The translations under genes were made by a program, and so were the position numbers. From Pedobacter deserti (GTDB lineage Bacteria > Bacteroidota > Bacteroidia > Sphingobacteriales > Sphingobacteriaceae), in contig NZ_JAFMZQ010000001.1 in NCBI RefSeq assembly GCF_024436415.1, positions 2,666,001 through 2,730,000 on the forward strand: 64,000 nucleotides of DNA, read 5' to 3'. Of this stretch, positions 38,912-48,249 are shown piece by piece (position 1 is the first letter of the stretch; every line of letters starts with the position of its first letter). Under the pieces are notes generated by a model that made no database searches, had not been told where the DNA came from, and saw nothing but the letters and a program-made list of their open reading frames with translations.

Positions 38912-40015
38912 ATGAAATCATCGGAGAAACTACTACACAAATATTTGAACGACGAAGCAGACGCTGCCGAACGGGAAATCGTAGAGCAATGGTATGATGC
39001 GCTTGAAGTACCCGATGTTTCGGGATTGAATGACCAGCAAAAACTTGTGCAACTGGCCGCCATCAGGTCGCAATTGCCCGGCTACGCCAAACATATACCA
39101 TTATGGCCGCGGTGGATGGCTGCAGCTGTGGCTATAGTGGTGCTGGTCGTCGGACTCTTCTACTATCAGGCCAACAGATCGCAAATCTCTGAAAACCCTC
39201 TATCTGCGCAGCATATCAAACCTGGAAAAACCGGCGCCACGCTTACGCTGTCTGACGGCAGGAAGATCCGCCTGGATGAGGTCGCTGAAGGTGAAATTGC
39301 AAAAGAGGCCGGCATCCGTGTTACCAAGACCGCCGATGGCGGAATTGCTTACGAAATCATAGGTCATGATTTTGGCAAGGGCCAGTTAAACAAGCTGACC
39401 ACAGCGCGAGGCGAATCTTTTGAGCTCACGCTGCCTGACAAGTCGAAAGTTTGGCTGAATGCTGCTTCTGAACTTACTTATCAGGCCGCTCTTGGTGCAG
39501 ATACACGACGGGTAAGATTGACCGGAGAGGCCTATTTTAAAATAGCCAGGGACGAAAAGCGGCCCTTTATAGTGGAAAGCGGATCGCAGCAGGTGGAAGT
39601 ACTCGGCACGGCTTTCAATGTAAACGCTTATGCAGACGAACCCGTGATCAGGACTACGCTTATTGAGGGCAGTGTGAAGCTGGCCGACAGAAACAGCAGC
39701 GCGATGCTCGTTCCGGGTCAGCAGGCTACCAATCGTAACGGTACAGTCAGCATTTCAACAGCAAATACGGCACTTGCAACGGCCTGGAAAGACAACAATT
39801 TCGCTTTCGACCGCCTGAGCATCGGACAAATTATGCGTATGATCTCCCGCTGGTACAATGTGGAGGTCGTATACGAGGGAAAGGTTCCGTCTGAGTTGTT
39901 CTGGGGTTCAGTATCTCGGTTCAACGATGTATCGGAGGTTTTACGCCCGCTGGAAAAGACGGGACATGCACGCTTCCGCATTGAAGGAAGAACAATTTAC
40001 GTAAGGGATAATTAA
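38912..40015 (+). CDS. FecR-family anti-sigma factor
   Basis: This 367-residue protein has a short N-terminal cytoplasmic part (about residues 1-65) that should bind the sigma factor. One membrane segment follows (about 68-86), then a periplasmic FecR domain with GEAYFKIARDEKRPFIVES, LGTAFNVNAY and TLIEGSVKL. The C-terminal region is the DUF4974-like STN-related segment (FDRLSIGQIMRMISRWYNVEVVYEG), which resembles the domain found in its partner receptor. It transmits the signal from SusC to the sigma factor. It lies between the sigma gene and susC. Confidence 0.92.
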   Translation: MKSSEKLLHKYLNDEADAAEREIVEQWYDALEVPDVSGLNDQQKLVQLAAIRSQLPGYAKHIPLWPRWMAAAVAIVVLVVGLFYYQANRSQISENPLSAQHIKPGKTGATLTLSDGRKIRLDEVAEGEIAKEAGIRVTKTADGGIAYEIIGHDFGKGQLNKLTTARGESFELTLPDKSKVWLNAASELTYQAALGADTRRVRLTGEAYFKIARDEKRPFIVESGSQQVEVLGTAFNVNAYADEPVIRTTLIEGSVKLADRNSSAMLVPGQQATNRNGTVSISTANTALATAWKDNNFAFDRLSIGQIMRMISRWYNVEVVYEGKVPSELFWGSVSRFNDVSEVLRPLEKTGHARFRIEGRTIYVRDN

Positions 40016-40041
40016 CTGATTAGACAACCAAACAACACCAC

Positions 40042-40209
40042 ATGAAAGAAAAACTACAAAAGTGCGGCTAAACCAGCCCCCGGCAGAAGTAAAGAACCAA
40101 TTCCCCGTTTGCGCAGGGAACTGGTCTGAAAGCCGGACCCGCTAATTTATTTCAATCAACGTTTAACCGCAGTTGCCCAATGATTTCGAGACACAAGGCA
40201 TACTGCTAA
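40042..40209 (+). other. Structured leader between fecR and susC with two mini reading frames
   Basis: This 208-bp gap holds a nested fold: an outer 5-bp helix (40080-40084 with 40132-40136, CCGGC/GCCGG) encloses a 10-bp helix (40096-40105 with 40116-40125) with one A-C mismatch. A nine-codon frame (MKEKLQKCG, 40042-40071) precedes it and another (MISRHKAYC, 40180-40209) follows it, 14 bp before the susC ATG. No T run follows the hairpin. It may be a conserved leader of the receptor gene; function unknown. Confidence 0.4.
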
Positions 40210-40223
40210 AACCAGCTAAACAA

Positions 40224-43200
40224 ATGTATAAAAAAGATACTACTCATTGGGGTATGCTGAGCGCATATGCCCGTAAAATTTGGCTCATTATGCGACTAAC
40301 CACCGTAATCTTAATTGTCGCCATCGTGCAGGTCAGCGCTACTGGCTTTGCTCAAAAAATCAGTCTGACCAGATCGAACGCTTCCCTTGAATCGGTGATC
40401 AACGAACTGAGGGTGCAGAGCGGATACAATTTCATTGCCACCGGCGATGTGCTGGACAAGGCCAGACTCGTTAGCATCGATGTGAGGAACAAGGACTTCC
40501 GCCTCGTGCTGGAACAGATTTTCGAAAAACAACCGATCAGCTACGACATTGAAAACAACACAGTGACCTTGAAAACACGGGAAGCGAGCTTGCTCGATAA
40601 TTTGATTTCCCGTTTCAGGTCCATTGATATACGCGGGCGTGTTACCGACGATAAAGGTCAGCCCCTGCCCGGAGTGACTATTTTGGTGAAGGGGACGCAA
40701 CGGGGAACACTCACAGCCGCCGATGGAAGCTACCAGATCAAGGCAGACGACGGAGAGATTCTTGTGTTTAGCTACCTGGGATTTATGGAAGCAGAGCTGA
40801 CGGTTGGCAGGCAAAACAGTTACGACCTGCAGATGAAACCGACCAGCATTGAGCTCGGCACGGTTGAACTGGTGTCTACAGGCTACCAGACCCTGCCGAA
40901 AGAACGTGCGACCGGTTCATTTGAACGAATTAACCAGCAGACGCTCGACCGGAAGATCAGTCAGAACGTATTTTCAAAAATTGAAGGTGAAGTAGCCGGT
41001 GTAACCACAGATGCCAACGGACGCTTTATTATAAGGGGACTTAGTTCGATAAGGGCAAACACCGATCCGCTGATTGTGGTAGACGGATTTCCGGTAGAGC
41101 AAGGTGCAAATACGATCAATACGACGGATGTGGAGAGCATCGTTGTACTAAAGGATGCCTCCGCCGCATCGATATGGGGTATACGGGCAGCCAACGGTGT
41201 CATCGTGATTACCACCAAGAAGGCCGCCAGGAATGGGAAGCTCAATGTGAGCGGGTCGGTAAACACTGCATTTACCCCGAAACCAGATCTTTTTGCCGTG
41301 CCCCTTGGCGATGCCGCTACACAGGTAGCCTACCACAGGGCCATGTATGAAGTGGGTGGCTATTATCTTGCTTCGCAGTTATACTCCGGCGTACTGAGCG
41401 GCAGCTCTGGCCGGGTCTTGAACCCGGTGGGTGAAACTCTGTTGCTGCGCGACCGGGGGGACATTACTGCTGAAGAGGCTGAAAGTCGCCTGCAAGACCT
41501 TGCCAATACGGATATACGAAAAGAATACAGGGATTTAATTCAGCAAACCGAGGCATGGCGACAGTACAATGTTTCGGTATCTGGTGGCAGCAAGAACTAT
41601 GACTTTGTAACTTCGGCAAGCTATAACGGGAACGACAAAGAGTTTGTAACAACCGGCGCCAGGCAGTACCTGCTAAATTTTGCAAACACCTTTAATCCGG
41701 TTAGCCGCCTGAAGATAGACGGATCACTCAATTTTTCGCAGTCGAAGGAAAATTTTCCGGCTTCAACCACCGCCGACGGCATACCTTCTGTAGGTGTTAA
41801 TACCCATACTACCTTTCTCAATAACGTGCCTCTAAACGGCCGCATCCTGGACGAATCGGGAAATTATGTGCCTATGGAGAGCATATTGAGTTTTGGCAAA
41901 CAAAGTTCAGACCTGGCGTTATCGCGCGGCTTTCCATATGCCTGGACTTACAATATTAAGCAGGAACTTGAAAACACAAACAATACGCTACGCGAAACAG
42001 CGCTGCGCCTGCAGACCGGTGCCACTTATAACTTTATGAAGGGCCTTGATTTCAGTATGAAATATCAATATGAATGGGCGCAGCAGAATACCTCGGACCT
42101 GCACAACGAGCAAACGCTGTTTACCCGCTCACGGGTAAATATGTTCAGTAAACTGACTAATGGTGTCGTTTCAGGATACAACATCGATCCAGGGGCTATC
42201 CTCGATACAGACCTGCGTAATCAGAGAGCGCACACCTTCCGCAGTCAGCTGAACTTCGACAGATCATTCGGAGATGGCAAGCATCAGGTGGTCGCTATAG
42301 CGGGTTACGAAGTGCGTAAAACGCTGTTCGACCGGGCTACCGACAGGAAATACGGTTATAATGAACAGTCACTTACTTCTATCAGACCAGATTACAGGCC
42401 AACTGTAACCCCCGCTGTTTCGCTGACGACGATCACCACGGTTCCGCCTAACACTATCAATGAGTATATCGAAAACCGCTTTATTTCATACTATGCCAAT
42501 GGTGCCTATACGTACGACAACCGTTATACGGTTTCGGCCAGTACGCGTTTGGATGACACCAACTTGTTCGGCACGTCCGACAAGTACAAAAACATCCCCC
42601 TGTACTCTTTTGGCTTCAAGTGGAACGTTTATAACGAGTTTCTGAAAGGCAGCGAGGTGGTGGATGATATGCAGTTCCGGACCACCTATGGTACGAATGG
42701 TAACGTAGACCGCAGCACCAGCCCCTTTTTACAGGCTAAGATTAAGCGTGGCTTCCCTCCTTTCAATGGCATGAGCGCCGATATCATCAGTGTTCCTAAC
42801 CCTGAACTTCGCCTGGAAAAAACACGGACACTGAATGTTGGCGCAGATTTTTCCTTGTTTAACAGATTTATCAGCGGAAGCGCGGAATACTATGTAAAGA
42901 ACAGCGAAGACCTTTTGGCCTTTACGACGTTGAACCCCACGCTTGGCGTAACTGGCGCTCTGATTAATAATGGCACGCTCCGTAATGAGGGCTTCGACCT
43001 AAACCTGCGGTTCAGAGTGCTTGAAAACAGCCAGTTCAGCTATTATACCACCGGAATCTTCAGCGTAAATAAGAATACGCTCAAAAAGGTGGATGTACCC
43101 AATAAGCAGATATTTGAATACGTAAACGGGACCGTTGCTGAGTCGGGAGCGGCTTTGCGTACCATCTACAGTTATCAGTATAAAGGGCTGGATGCCAAGG

Positions 43201-43799
43201 GTGCACCGCAGTTTGCGAACGAACTCGGTCAGATCGTAGATGTCAAAACTTTCATTAACAGTACCGAAGCACTGGTTAAACATGGTTCTCTCATTCCAAA
43301 GTTCTATGGCTCCTGGATCAATAGTTTCTCTTACCGCAACGTTTATATGAGGGCGCTGACCACCTTTAAGGCGGGACATGTGTTTCGCTATGCAAGGAAT
43401 AATAACGTGACGTACATACCGGCTGTGTCTGTAAAGGCGCCATGGTCGAACGTGACGGCCGACTTTAATCAACGCTGGCAAAATCCAGGCGATGAGCATT
43501 TTACAGACATTCCTGCACTTCCTACACTTGCAGACAGGCAGCAGTCGACCGGGTACGATTACTACCGGGACGCGGATAAATTTGTCGACAATGCTTCGTT
43601 TATCCGCCTGAGTCAGTTGAACCTGGGATACAGTTTGGGCAAGAAGATGACAGACCGCCTGGGCCTGACGGCTTTGCAGATTGGTTTGCAGGCTGACAAC
43701 CTTGCCGTGTGGAATTTTAACAAATGGGATGTTGACCCGGAGAGCAACTTTATTCCGGTGACACCAACCTACACTTTGAATGTTTCGATCTCATTTTAA
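40224..43799 (+). CDS. SusC/RagA-family TonB-dependent outer-membrane receptor with STN signalling domain
   Basis: This protein of 1191 residues starts at the ATG at 40224 (an upstream TTG frame adds 17 unlikely residues). It has a signal segment ending near GFA (residue 43), an STN domain (about 45-110, residues that contact FecR), and a CarboxypepD_reg-like domain (about 125-205, RGRVTDDKGQPLPGV). The TonB plug follows (about 215-330, with LVVSTGYQTL-like LVSTGYQTLPKERATGS), then a 22-strand barrel ending in VSISF. With SusD it imports large ligands using TonB energy. The STN domain marks it as a transducer for the adjacent FecR/sigma pair. The ligand is unknown; no CAZyme is in the cluster. 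Confidence 0.93.
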   Translation: MYKKDTTHWGMLSAYARKIWLIMRLTTVILIVAIVQVSATGFAQKISLTRSNASLESVINELRVQSGYNFIATGDVLDKARLVSIDVRNKDFRLVLEQIFEKQPISYDIENNTVTLKTREASLLDNLISRFRSIDIRGRVTDDKGQPLPGVTILVKGTQRGTLTAADGSYQIKADDGEILVFSYLGFMEAELTVGRQNSYDLQMKPTSIELGTVELVSTGYQTLPKERATGSFERINQQTLDRKISQNVFSKIEGEVAGVTTDANGRFIIRGLSSIRANTDPLIVVDGFPVEQGANTINTTDVESIVVLKDASAASIWGIRAANGVIVITTKKAARNGKLNVSGSVNTAFTPKPDLFAVPLGDAATQVAYHRAMYEVGGYYLASQLYSGVLSGSSGRVLNPVGETLLLRDRGDITAEEAESRLQDLANTDIRKEYRDLIQQTEAWRQYNVSVSGGSKNYDFVTSASYNGNDKEFVTTGARQYLLNFANTFNPVSRLKIDGSLNFSQSKENFPASTTADGIPSVGVNTHTTFLNNVPLNGRILDESGNYVPMESILSFGKQSSDLALSRGFPYAWTYNIKQELENTNNTLRETALRLQTGATYNFMKGLDFSMKYQYEWAQQNTSDLHNEQTLFTRSRVNMFSKLTNGVVSGYNIDPGAILDTDLRNQRAHTFRSQLNFDRSFGDGKHQVVAIAGYEVRKTLFDRATDRKYGYNEQSLTSIRPDYRPTVTPAVSLTTITTVPPNTINEYIENRFISYYANGAYTYDNRYTVSASTRLDDTNLFGTSDKYKNIPLYSFGFKWNVYNEFLKGSEVVDDMQFRTTYGTNGNVDRSTSPFLQAKIKRGFPPFNGMSADIISVPNPELRLEKTRTLNVGADFSLFNRFISGSAEYYVKNSEDLLAFTTLNPTLGVTGALINNGTLRNEGFDLNLRFRVLENSQFSYYTTGIFSVNKNTLKKVDVPNKQIFEYVNGTVAESGAALRTIYSYQYKGLDAKGAPQFANELGQIVDVKTFINSTEALVKHGSLIPKFYGSWINSFSYRNVYMRALTTFKAGHVFRYARNNNVTYIPAVSVKAPWSNVTADFNQRWQNPGDEHFTDIPALPTLADRQQSTGYDYYRDADKFVDNASFIRLSQLNLGYSLGKKMTDRLGLTALQIGLQADNLAVWNFNKWDVDPESNFIPVTPTYTLNVSISF

Positions 43800-43808
43800 T
43801 CTACAGCT

Positions 43809-45233
43809 ATGAAAAAAAGTATTTATACAATCATGATGTTATTCGCCGTGCTAGTGTTTGCATCGTGCAAACGCGAGGAGTTCCTGGACGTAAAGCCGAG
43901 GGGCATCGTAATTCCCTCTACCCTTGCCGATTTCAGGTTGATCCTGGATAACGTTGTATCGGCAGCCGCCAGTGGTTCAGTAACCTCTGGTTTATCGGCG
44001 AAACACCAGAGTACGGCGCTGATGACAGACAATACAACGCTTACGCCTGAGCTTACGCTTGCACTGTTTAAGCAGGATTATGAGGTAAGAGCCTATATGT
44101 TTGAAGACGCAATTTATGGGCCGACAGAGGACGATCTTGATTGGAACCGCTACTACCAGCATATTTACGTAGCTAATGTGATTCTGGACGGGCTGGAAGA
44201 TATAGCTGGCCAGTCGGCCGAGAAATCACTACTGGAGGCGGAAGCCCGCCTGCACAGAGCTTATGCTTACCTGCATTTGGTAAACATGTATGCGCCACAC
44301 TATAACGCTGCTACTGCAGGCAGTGATTTGGGTGTACCGATAAGGGAGGGTATTCAGCTCTCTAACGTAGACCTTACCAGGGCATCGGTACAAGCGGTAT
44401 ACGACCTGGTTATTGCTGATCTGACTTTTGGCACGCAGAACCTTGCGGATAAACAGCCGGGCACTTTGCAGTTCCGGCCTTCAAAGGCTGCGGCATTCGG
44501 ACTGCTTGCCAGAACTTATCTGTACCAGGCAAAATATTCCGATGCGCTCGCCGCAGCAGAGAGCGCATTGAAATTGCAGGGTACGATCAGGGATATTAAT
44601 ACAGATCCCATGTCGATGTTCGCGCCGGGCGTTCGTGTGTTTCCGAACCAGGTTAATGATCCGGAGATCATTTGGTACAAGGATCAGGGCGGGCTGTTCC
44701 TCAGTGCTGTCTCCGGCGAACTGCTCAACCTCTACGAAACGGGTGATCTGAGAAAAGAATGGTACAGTACGGTTCGAAATCATTTGATTCTGGGCAGCAA
44801 TGCAGAGGGTACCATTTACGCTGCACAACTTGTCGCAAACAATACGTCTTCCGGCGTCCGTACCTCGGAACTGCTTTTAATCCATGCCGAATGTAACGCA
44901 AGGTTGGGTAAGATACCAGAAGCCAATAAGGATCTTAATGAGCTGAGGAAGAAGCGCTTTAAGCCGGCAAATTATACCGATATAAACATTTCCGACCCGG
45001 GAGCGCTGCTCCGGTTTGTAAAAGCTGAGCGCCGTCGCGAAATGGCTGCGGATGCAGAGCGATTGTTTGATATAAAACGCTATAATCTTTTGGATCAGGA
45101 CGGTATTTCTGTAACCAGGACATATAACGGGAAGACCATTACCGTGGGACCAACCAGTAAAAAGTGGATACTACCGATAGCAACAAAATACATCCAGATC
45201 AATCCGGAGATTAAGCCTAACCCGCGCGATTAA
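43809..45233 (+). CDS. SusD/RagB-family surface lipoprotein
   Basis: This 474-residue lipoprotein has a signal peptide with lipobox FASC (Cys20) and the SusD plan: an N-terminal segment (EEFLDVKPRG), four TPR-like helical pairs (for example SLLEAEARLHRAYAYLHLVNMY), and a C-terminal region with KAERRREMAADAERLFDIKRY. SusD caps the SusC barrel and captures the ligand at the cell surface. The gene follows susC by 9 bp. The binding pocket residues do not reveal whether it takes glycans, peptides or something else. Confidence 0.93.
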   Translation: MKKSIYTIMMLFAVLVFASCKREEFLDVKPRGIVIPSTLADFRLILDNVVSAAASGSVTSGLSAKHQSTALMTDNTTLTPELTLALFKQDYEVRAYMFEDAIYGPTEDDLDWNRYYQHIYVANVILDGLEDIAGQSAEKSLLEAEARLHRAYAYLHLVNMYAPHYNAATAGSDLGVPIREGIQLSNVDLTRASVQAVYDLVIADLTFGTQNLADKQPGTLQFRPSKAAAFGLLARTYLYQAKYSDALAAAESALKLQGTIRDINTDPMSMFAPGVRVFPNQVNDPEIIWYKDQGGLFLSAVSGELLNLYETGDLRKEWYSTVRNHLILGSNAEGTIYAAQLVANNTSSGVRTSELLLIHAECNARLGKIPEANKDLNELRKKRFKPANYTDINISDPGALLRFVKAERRREMAADAERLFDIKRYNLLDQDGISVTRTYNGKTITVGPTSKKWILPIATKYIQINPEIKPNPRD

Positions 45234-45251
45234 AAACAAAATGATTTTACT

Positions 45252-46646
45252 ATGAAGACTATAAAACAACTGATACTGGCAATATGCCTCCTGACCACCG
45301 CCTATGCAAAGGCGCAGACTAAAGATTATGTAGTGTTTTCCGGAAAGATAGAAAACGCTACGAACCATGAACTTATATTATTTGACGTTTACAATAATAA
45401 AAAAACGATCATGGTTGACCAGACCGGCCGGTTTAAGGACACGGTGCATGTAATCACCGCAGGACATTATCGTTTTTATGATAATAAAGACAAGCTGGCC
45501 ATTTACCTTGAGAATGGAAAAGACCTGACGGTTGCCTATGATGCGAAGAACTTTGACGGAAGCATCCGTTTTTCAGGACCTGGAGCCGCGCCAAACAATT
45601 ACATACGCAGAAAAGAGGAGATCAGGAAGCAGCACGAACAGAAACCTCTTGCTGACGGGGCATCAAATGTTTTTACCTTGAGCGAGGCTAGCTTTAAAGC
45701 ACATTATTCTGATATGAAGAAGGCGATGCTTGGGGAATTGTCGGCCACCGCCGGGCTGTCTGACCAATATAAAAAGCTGGAAGCAAGAAACATCAATTAT
45801 GAGTATCTATACTTTTTAAGTCAGTATGAAGCGGTTCAGGTGAATCATATGAAAAAACCAGATTTTAAGGCTTCGAAAGCCATGACTGAAGAATTAGAAG
45901 GGTTTGATGCCACAAATCAGGCTGATTTTCTGTTTTCTGATATGTATCGTAATATCATCCAAAGTATGTACTACGAAGATGCCGGCAAGAAGAGCATCGC
46001 TGAAGGAATTCCAAGGGATGTTACCTACCTCAAGCTAGTTTCTACGATCGACAATGCTTTTATCCGTGACTATTTGCTATACAGATTTGCTGCATCGTAT
46101 TTCAACTATACGACGGATCGGGAGGGCTTCTACAACGCATTCATGAAAGGCTCTTCCAATGAGGCTGATAAAACTAAAATTACGAAGATGCGCGATGCAA
46201 TAAACAGCCTGGTCGTAAACGCTCCCTCGCCTAAGTTTGTGAATTATGAGAATTATGCCGGCGGTACCTCCTCTCTGGACGATTTTAAGGGAAAATACCT
46301 GTTCATAGATGTGTGGGCAACCTGGTGTGGTCCCTGCATTTATGAAATGCCTTTTTTAGATAAGCTAGAGGACGGCTATAAGGGGAAGAACATTACGTTT
46401 ATAACCCTTTCTATTGATAAAAAAACCGATCGGCAAAAATGGAAGGACTATGTTAAAGAAAAGAATCTCGACGGCGTACAGCTACTTGCCGATGATGCTT
46501 TCAACTCGGCTTTCATTAAGGCGTATAACATCACCGGCATTCCGAGATTTTTAATTATTGATCCTAAGGGTAATATTGTGTCTACCAATGCACCAAGGCC
46601 TTCGGATCCGAAACTGAAGGAACTGCTGGATAGTTTGCCGTTGTAG
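45252..46646 (+). CDS. TlpA-like thioredoxin-fold protein with N-terminal DUF4369-like domain
   Basis: This 464-residue exported protein has a signal peptide (cleavage after AKA, about residue 22). A beta-rich DUF4369-like N domain follows (about 28-115), then a helical middle, then a C-terminal TlpA/AhpC-type thioredoxin domain with active site WCGPC at Cys359 and Cys362. Such proteins reduce or shuffle disulfides in the periplasm. It follows susD by 18 bp and ends in a strong terminator, so sigma-to-tlpA (38.2-46.7 kb) forms one unit. Thioredoxin genes are common beside SusCD pairs without CAZymes; the substrate here is unknown. Confidence 0.88.
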   Translation: MKTIKQLILAICLLTTAYAKAQTKDYVVFSGKIENATNHELILFDVYNNKKTIMVDQTGRFKDTVHVITAGHYRFYDNKDKLAIYLENGKDLTVAYDAKNFDGSIRFSGPGAAPNNYIRRKEEIRKQHEQKPLADGASNVFTLSEASFKAHYSDMKKAMLGELSATAGLSDQYKKLEARNINYEYLYFLSQYEAVQVNHMKKPDFKASKAMTEELEGFDATNQADFLFSDMYRNIIQSMYYEDAGKKSIAEGIPRDVTYLKLVSTIDNAFIRDYLLYRFAASYFNYTTDREGFYNAFMKGSSNEADKTKITKMRDAINSLVVNAPSPKFVNYENYAGGTSSLDDFKGKYLFIDVWATWCGPCIYEMPFLDKLEDGYKGKNITFITLSIDKKTDRQKWKDYVKEKNLDGVQLLADDAFNSAFIKAYNITGIPRFLIIDPKGNIVSTNAPRPSDPKLKELLDSLPL

Positions 46647-46660
46647 GATATCTTCTTCTT

Positions 46661-46708
46661 CCTAAGCTGATTTGCATTTGTTATGCATCAGCTTAGGATT
46701 TTTTTTTT
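46661..46708 (+). terminator. Rho-independent terminator after the TlpA-like gene
   Basis: An 11-bp stem (46661-46671 with 46687-46697), extended by GCAT/ATGC inside, is followed by ten T residues (46699-46708). It closes the sigma-susCD-tlpA unit. Confidence 0.92.
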
Positions 46709-46733
46709 AACTTGCACGTAACAGCTATATTTA

Positions 46734-48167
46734 ATGAAAACGCATCTCCACCATTACCTGCTAGTTTTTGTCAGCTTGCTTGTCTTTTTTAGCTGTAAAA
46801 AAGATGAGGACGGCCTTGAGCCAGTTGTTGAGACTGTATTGATAGAGGCAGAGTCGTCGACTACACTTGTATTTAGCGGAAATCTTATATCTACAAAGAA
46901 TACCGGTGTACAGGATTTAGGCTTTATTTATTCTCACGATGCCAAGCCCGATGAAAAGAATGGAGTCAAGATTTCCCTGGGCAGTAAAGTTAAAAGTGGA
47001 GCTTTTAACACAACGGTAAAGAACCTCAGACTTAACGAAGATTTCGGTTATCCGAGAACAGTTTACGGGATGGCCTATGTTAAACATAAAAAGGGGACAA
47101 CTTTCGGCAATGTACTGAAGCTGACCATGCCAATGCCTGCTATCAGCAGAATTTCTCCTGCGGCGGCAAAATCAGGGGATGTAGTGAAAATCTCCGGTAA
47201 GTTTAATCACCCGCAACTGGCCGAGGTACGGGTACTGTTCGAAGATAACTCTGCCAAGGTGATTTCGGCTACTGATACAGAAATTAGCGTAGAAGTTCCC
47301 TCTGGCCTAAAAACAATCCATGGCATGCAGGCAAAGGTAACCGTTTTGATCGGCGATATTCCAGCGATCAAATACCTCACTATTCTCGCAAATATTTTGG
47401 ATTACTCACCTAAGGAGGGGCCAATGGGCTCAATACTCACTATTACAGGCGAGAACATGCTGAATAGTTACCGACAGGAAACCGATATTAATCAGTTTAC
47501 GATTCTTTTCGGAAACCGGCAGCCCTACTTTCTTGTCGGTAATACTATGAGGATCCAGGTACCCTCTGGCATTTCCGGGAAAGTTCCGTTATCCGTTTCG
47601 TATCATGGACAGACCATCAACCTTCCCGAGTTCACTGTATACGCACCAAAGATTAAGGAAATGACATCTGAGCCAGTTTTCCCAGGGTCCCGACTAAAAG
47701 TTGATATTGAAAACTATGAACTACTTAACGGTCCTGCAGAGGATGCGCCGAAGGTCAGGCTGGGCGACGGAGCATACATCCCTATAAATTATCATGGAAG
47801 GAACAATTACTTTTTCCCCGTGCCGGGGAATATAAAGCCAGGGACCTACGACCTAACTTTAAAGTTAGGCAGTCTGGAACTGCATGGATCTTCCAGGATT
47901 ACTGTAAAGCCATTTTTCGTAACCGGTTTTTCACCTGCTTCAGGCGGTCCGGGAACCGTTATTAACATCGAGGGAACGTTTGAGAAGGATAGATTTTACC
48001 TGGTTAACTTTGGAGAGATTAAGGATGGAGCAGTAGCGCAGTCGGCCACTCATTTACAGATTGCAGTGCCTTACTCAACCTTTGTCGGAAAAGTAAAGCT
48101 ATCTGTTAATATACAGGAGAATCTATTTACCGCACCGGGCGAATTTGAGATCACAAGACGTCAGTAG
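46734..48167 (+). CDS. IPT/TIG-repeat lipoprotein, shorter paralog
   Basis: This 477-residue lipoprotein has a lipobox-like FFSC (Cys21). An N-terminal domain of about 100 residues precedes several IPT/TIG immunoglobulin-like repeats (for example AISRISPAAAKSGDVVKISGKF and GFSPASGGPGTVINIEGTF). TIG domains often form stalks or bind glycans on the surface. The protein is clearly paralogous to the one at 52755-54425 across most of its length (shared pattern DLGFIYS, TTVKNLRLN, TEISVEVPSG, LANILDYSPK). It begins after a terminator, so it has separate control. A surface binding role similar to SusE/SusF is an inference. Confidence 0.82.
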   Translation: MKTHLHHYLLVFVSLLVFFSCKKDEDGLEPVVETVLIEAESSTTLVFSGNLISTKNTGVQDLGFIYSHDAKPDEKNGVKISLGSKVKSGAFNTTVKNLRLNEDFGYPRTVYGMAYVKHKKGTTFGNVLKLTMPMPAISRISPAAAKSGDVVKISGKFNHPQLAEVRVLFEDNSAKVISATDTEISVEVPSGLKTIHGMQAKVTVLIGDIPAIKYLTILANILDYSPKEGPMGSILTITGENMLNSYRQETDINQFTILFGNRQPYFLVGNTMRIQVPSGISGKVPLSVSYHGQTINLPEFTVYAPKIKEMTSEPVFPGSRLKVDIENYELLNGPAEDAPKVRLGDGAYIPINYHGRNNYFFPVPGNIKPGTYDLTLKLGSLELHGSSRITVKPFFVTGFSPASGGPGTVINIEGTFEKDRFYLVNFGEIKDGAVAQSATHLQIAVPYSTFVGKVKLSVNIQENLFTAPGEFEITRRQ

Positions 48168-48249
48168 TTCTTATTCCCGCCATGCCTTTTTCTTCGGTTA
48201 AGCTCCGATAAGTACTTTTTTTTGCTAAATTTAGGTTCATTCCTAACCA

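Noticed and set aside
40173-40223. TTG-started extension of susC
   Set aside because: The added residues do not fit a signal peptide, and the ATG at 40224 begins a typical SusC N terminus.
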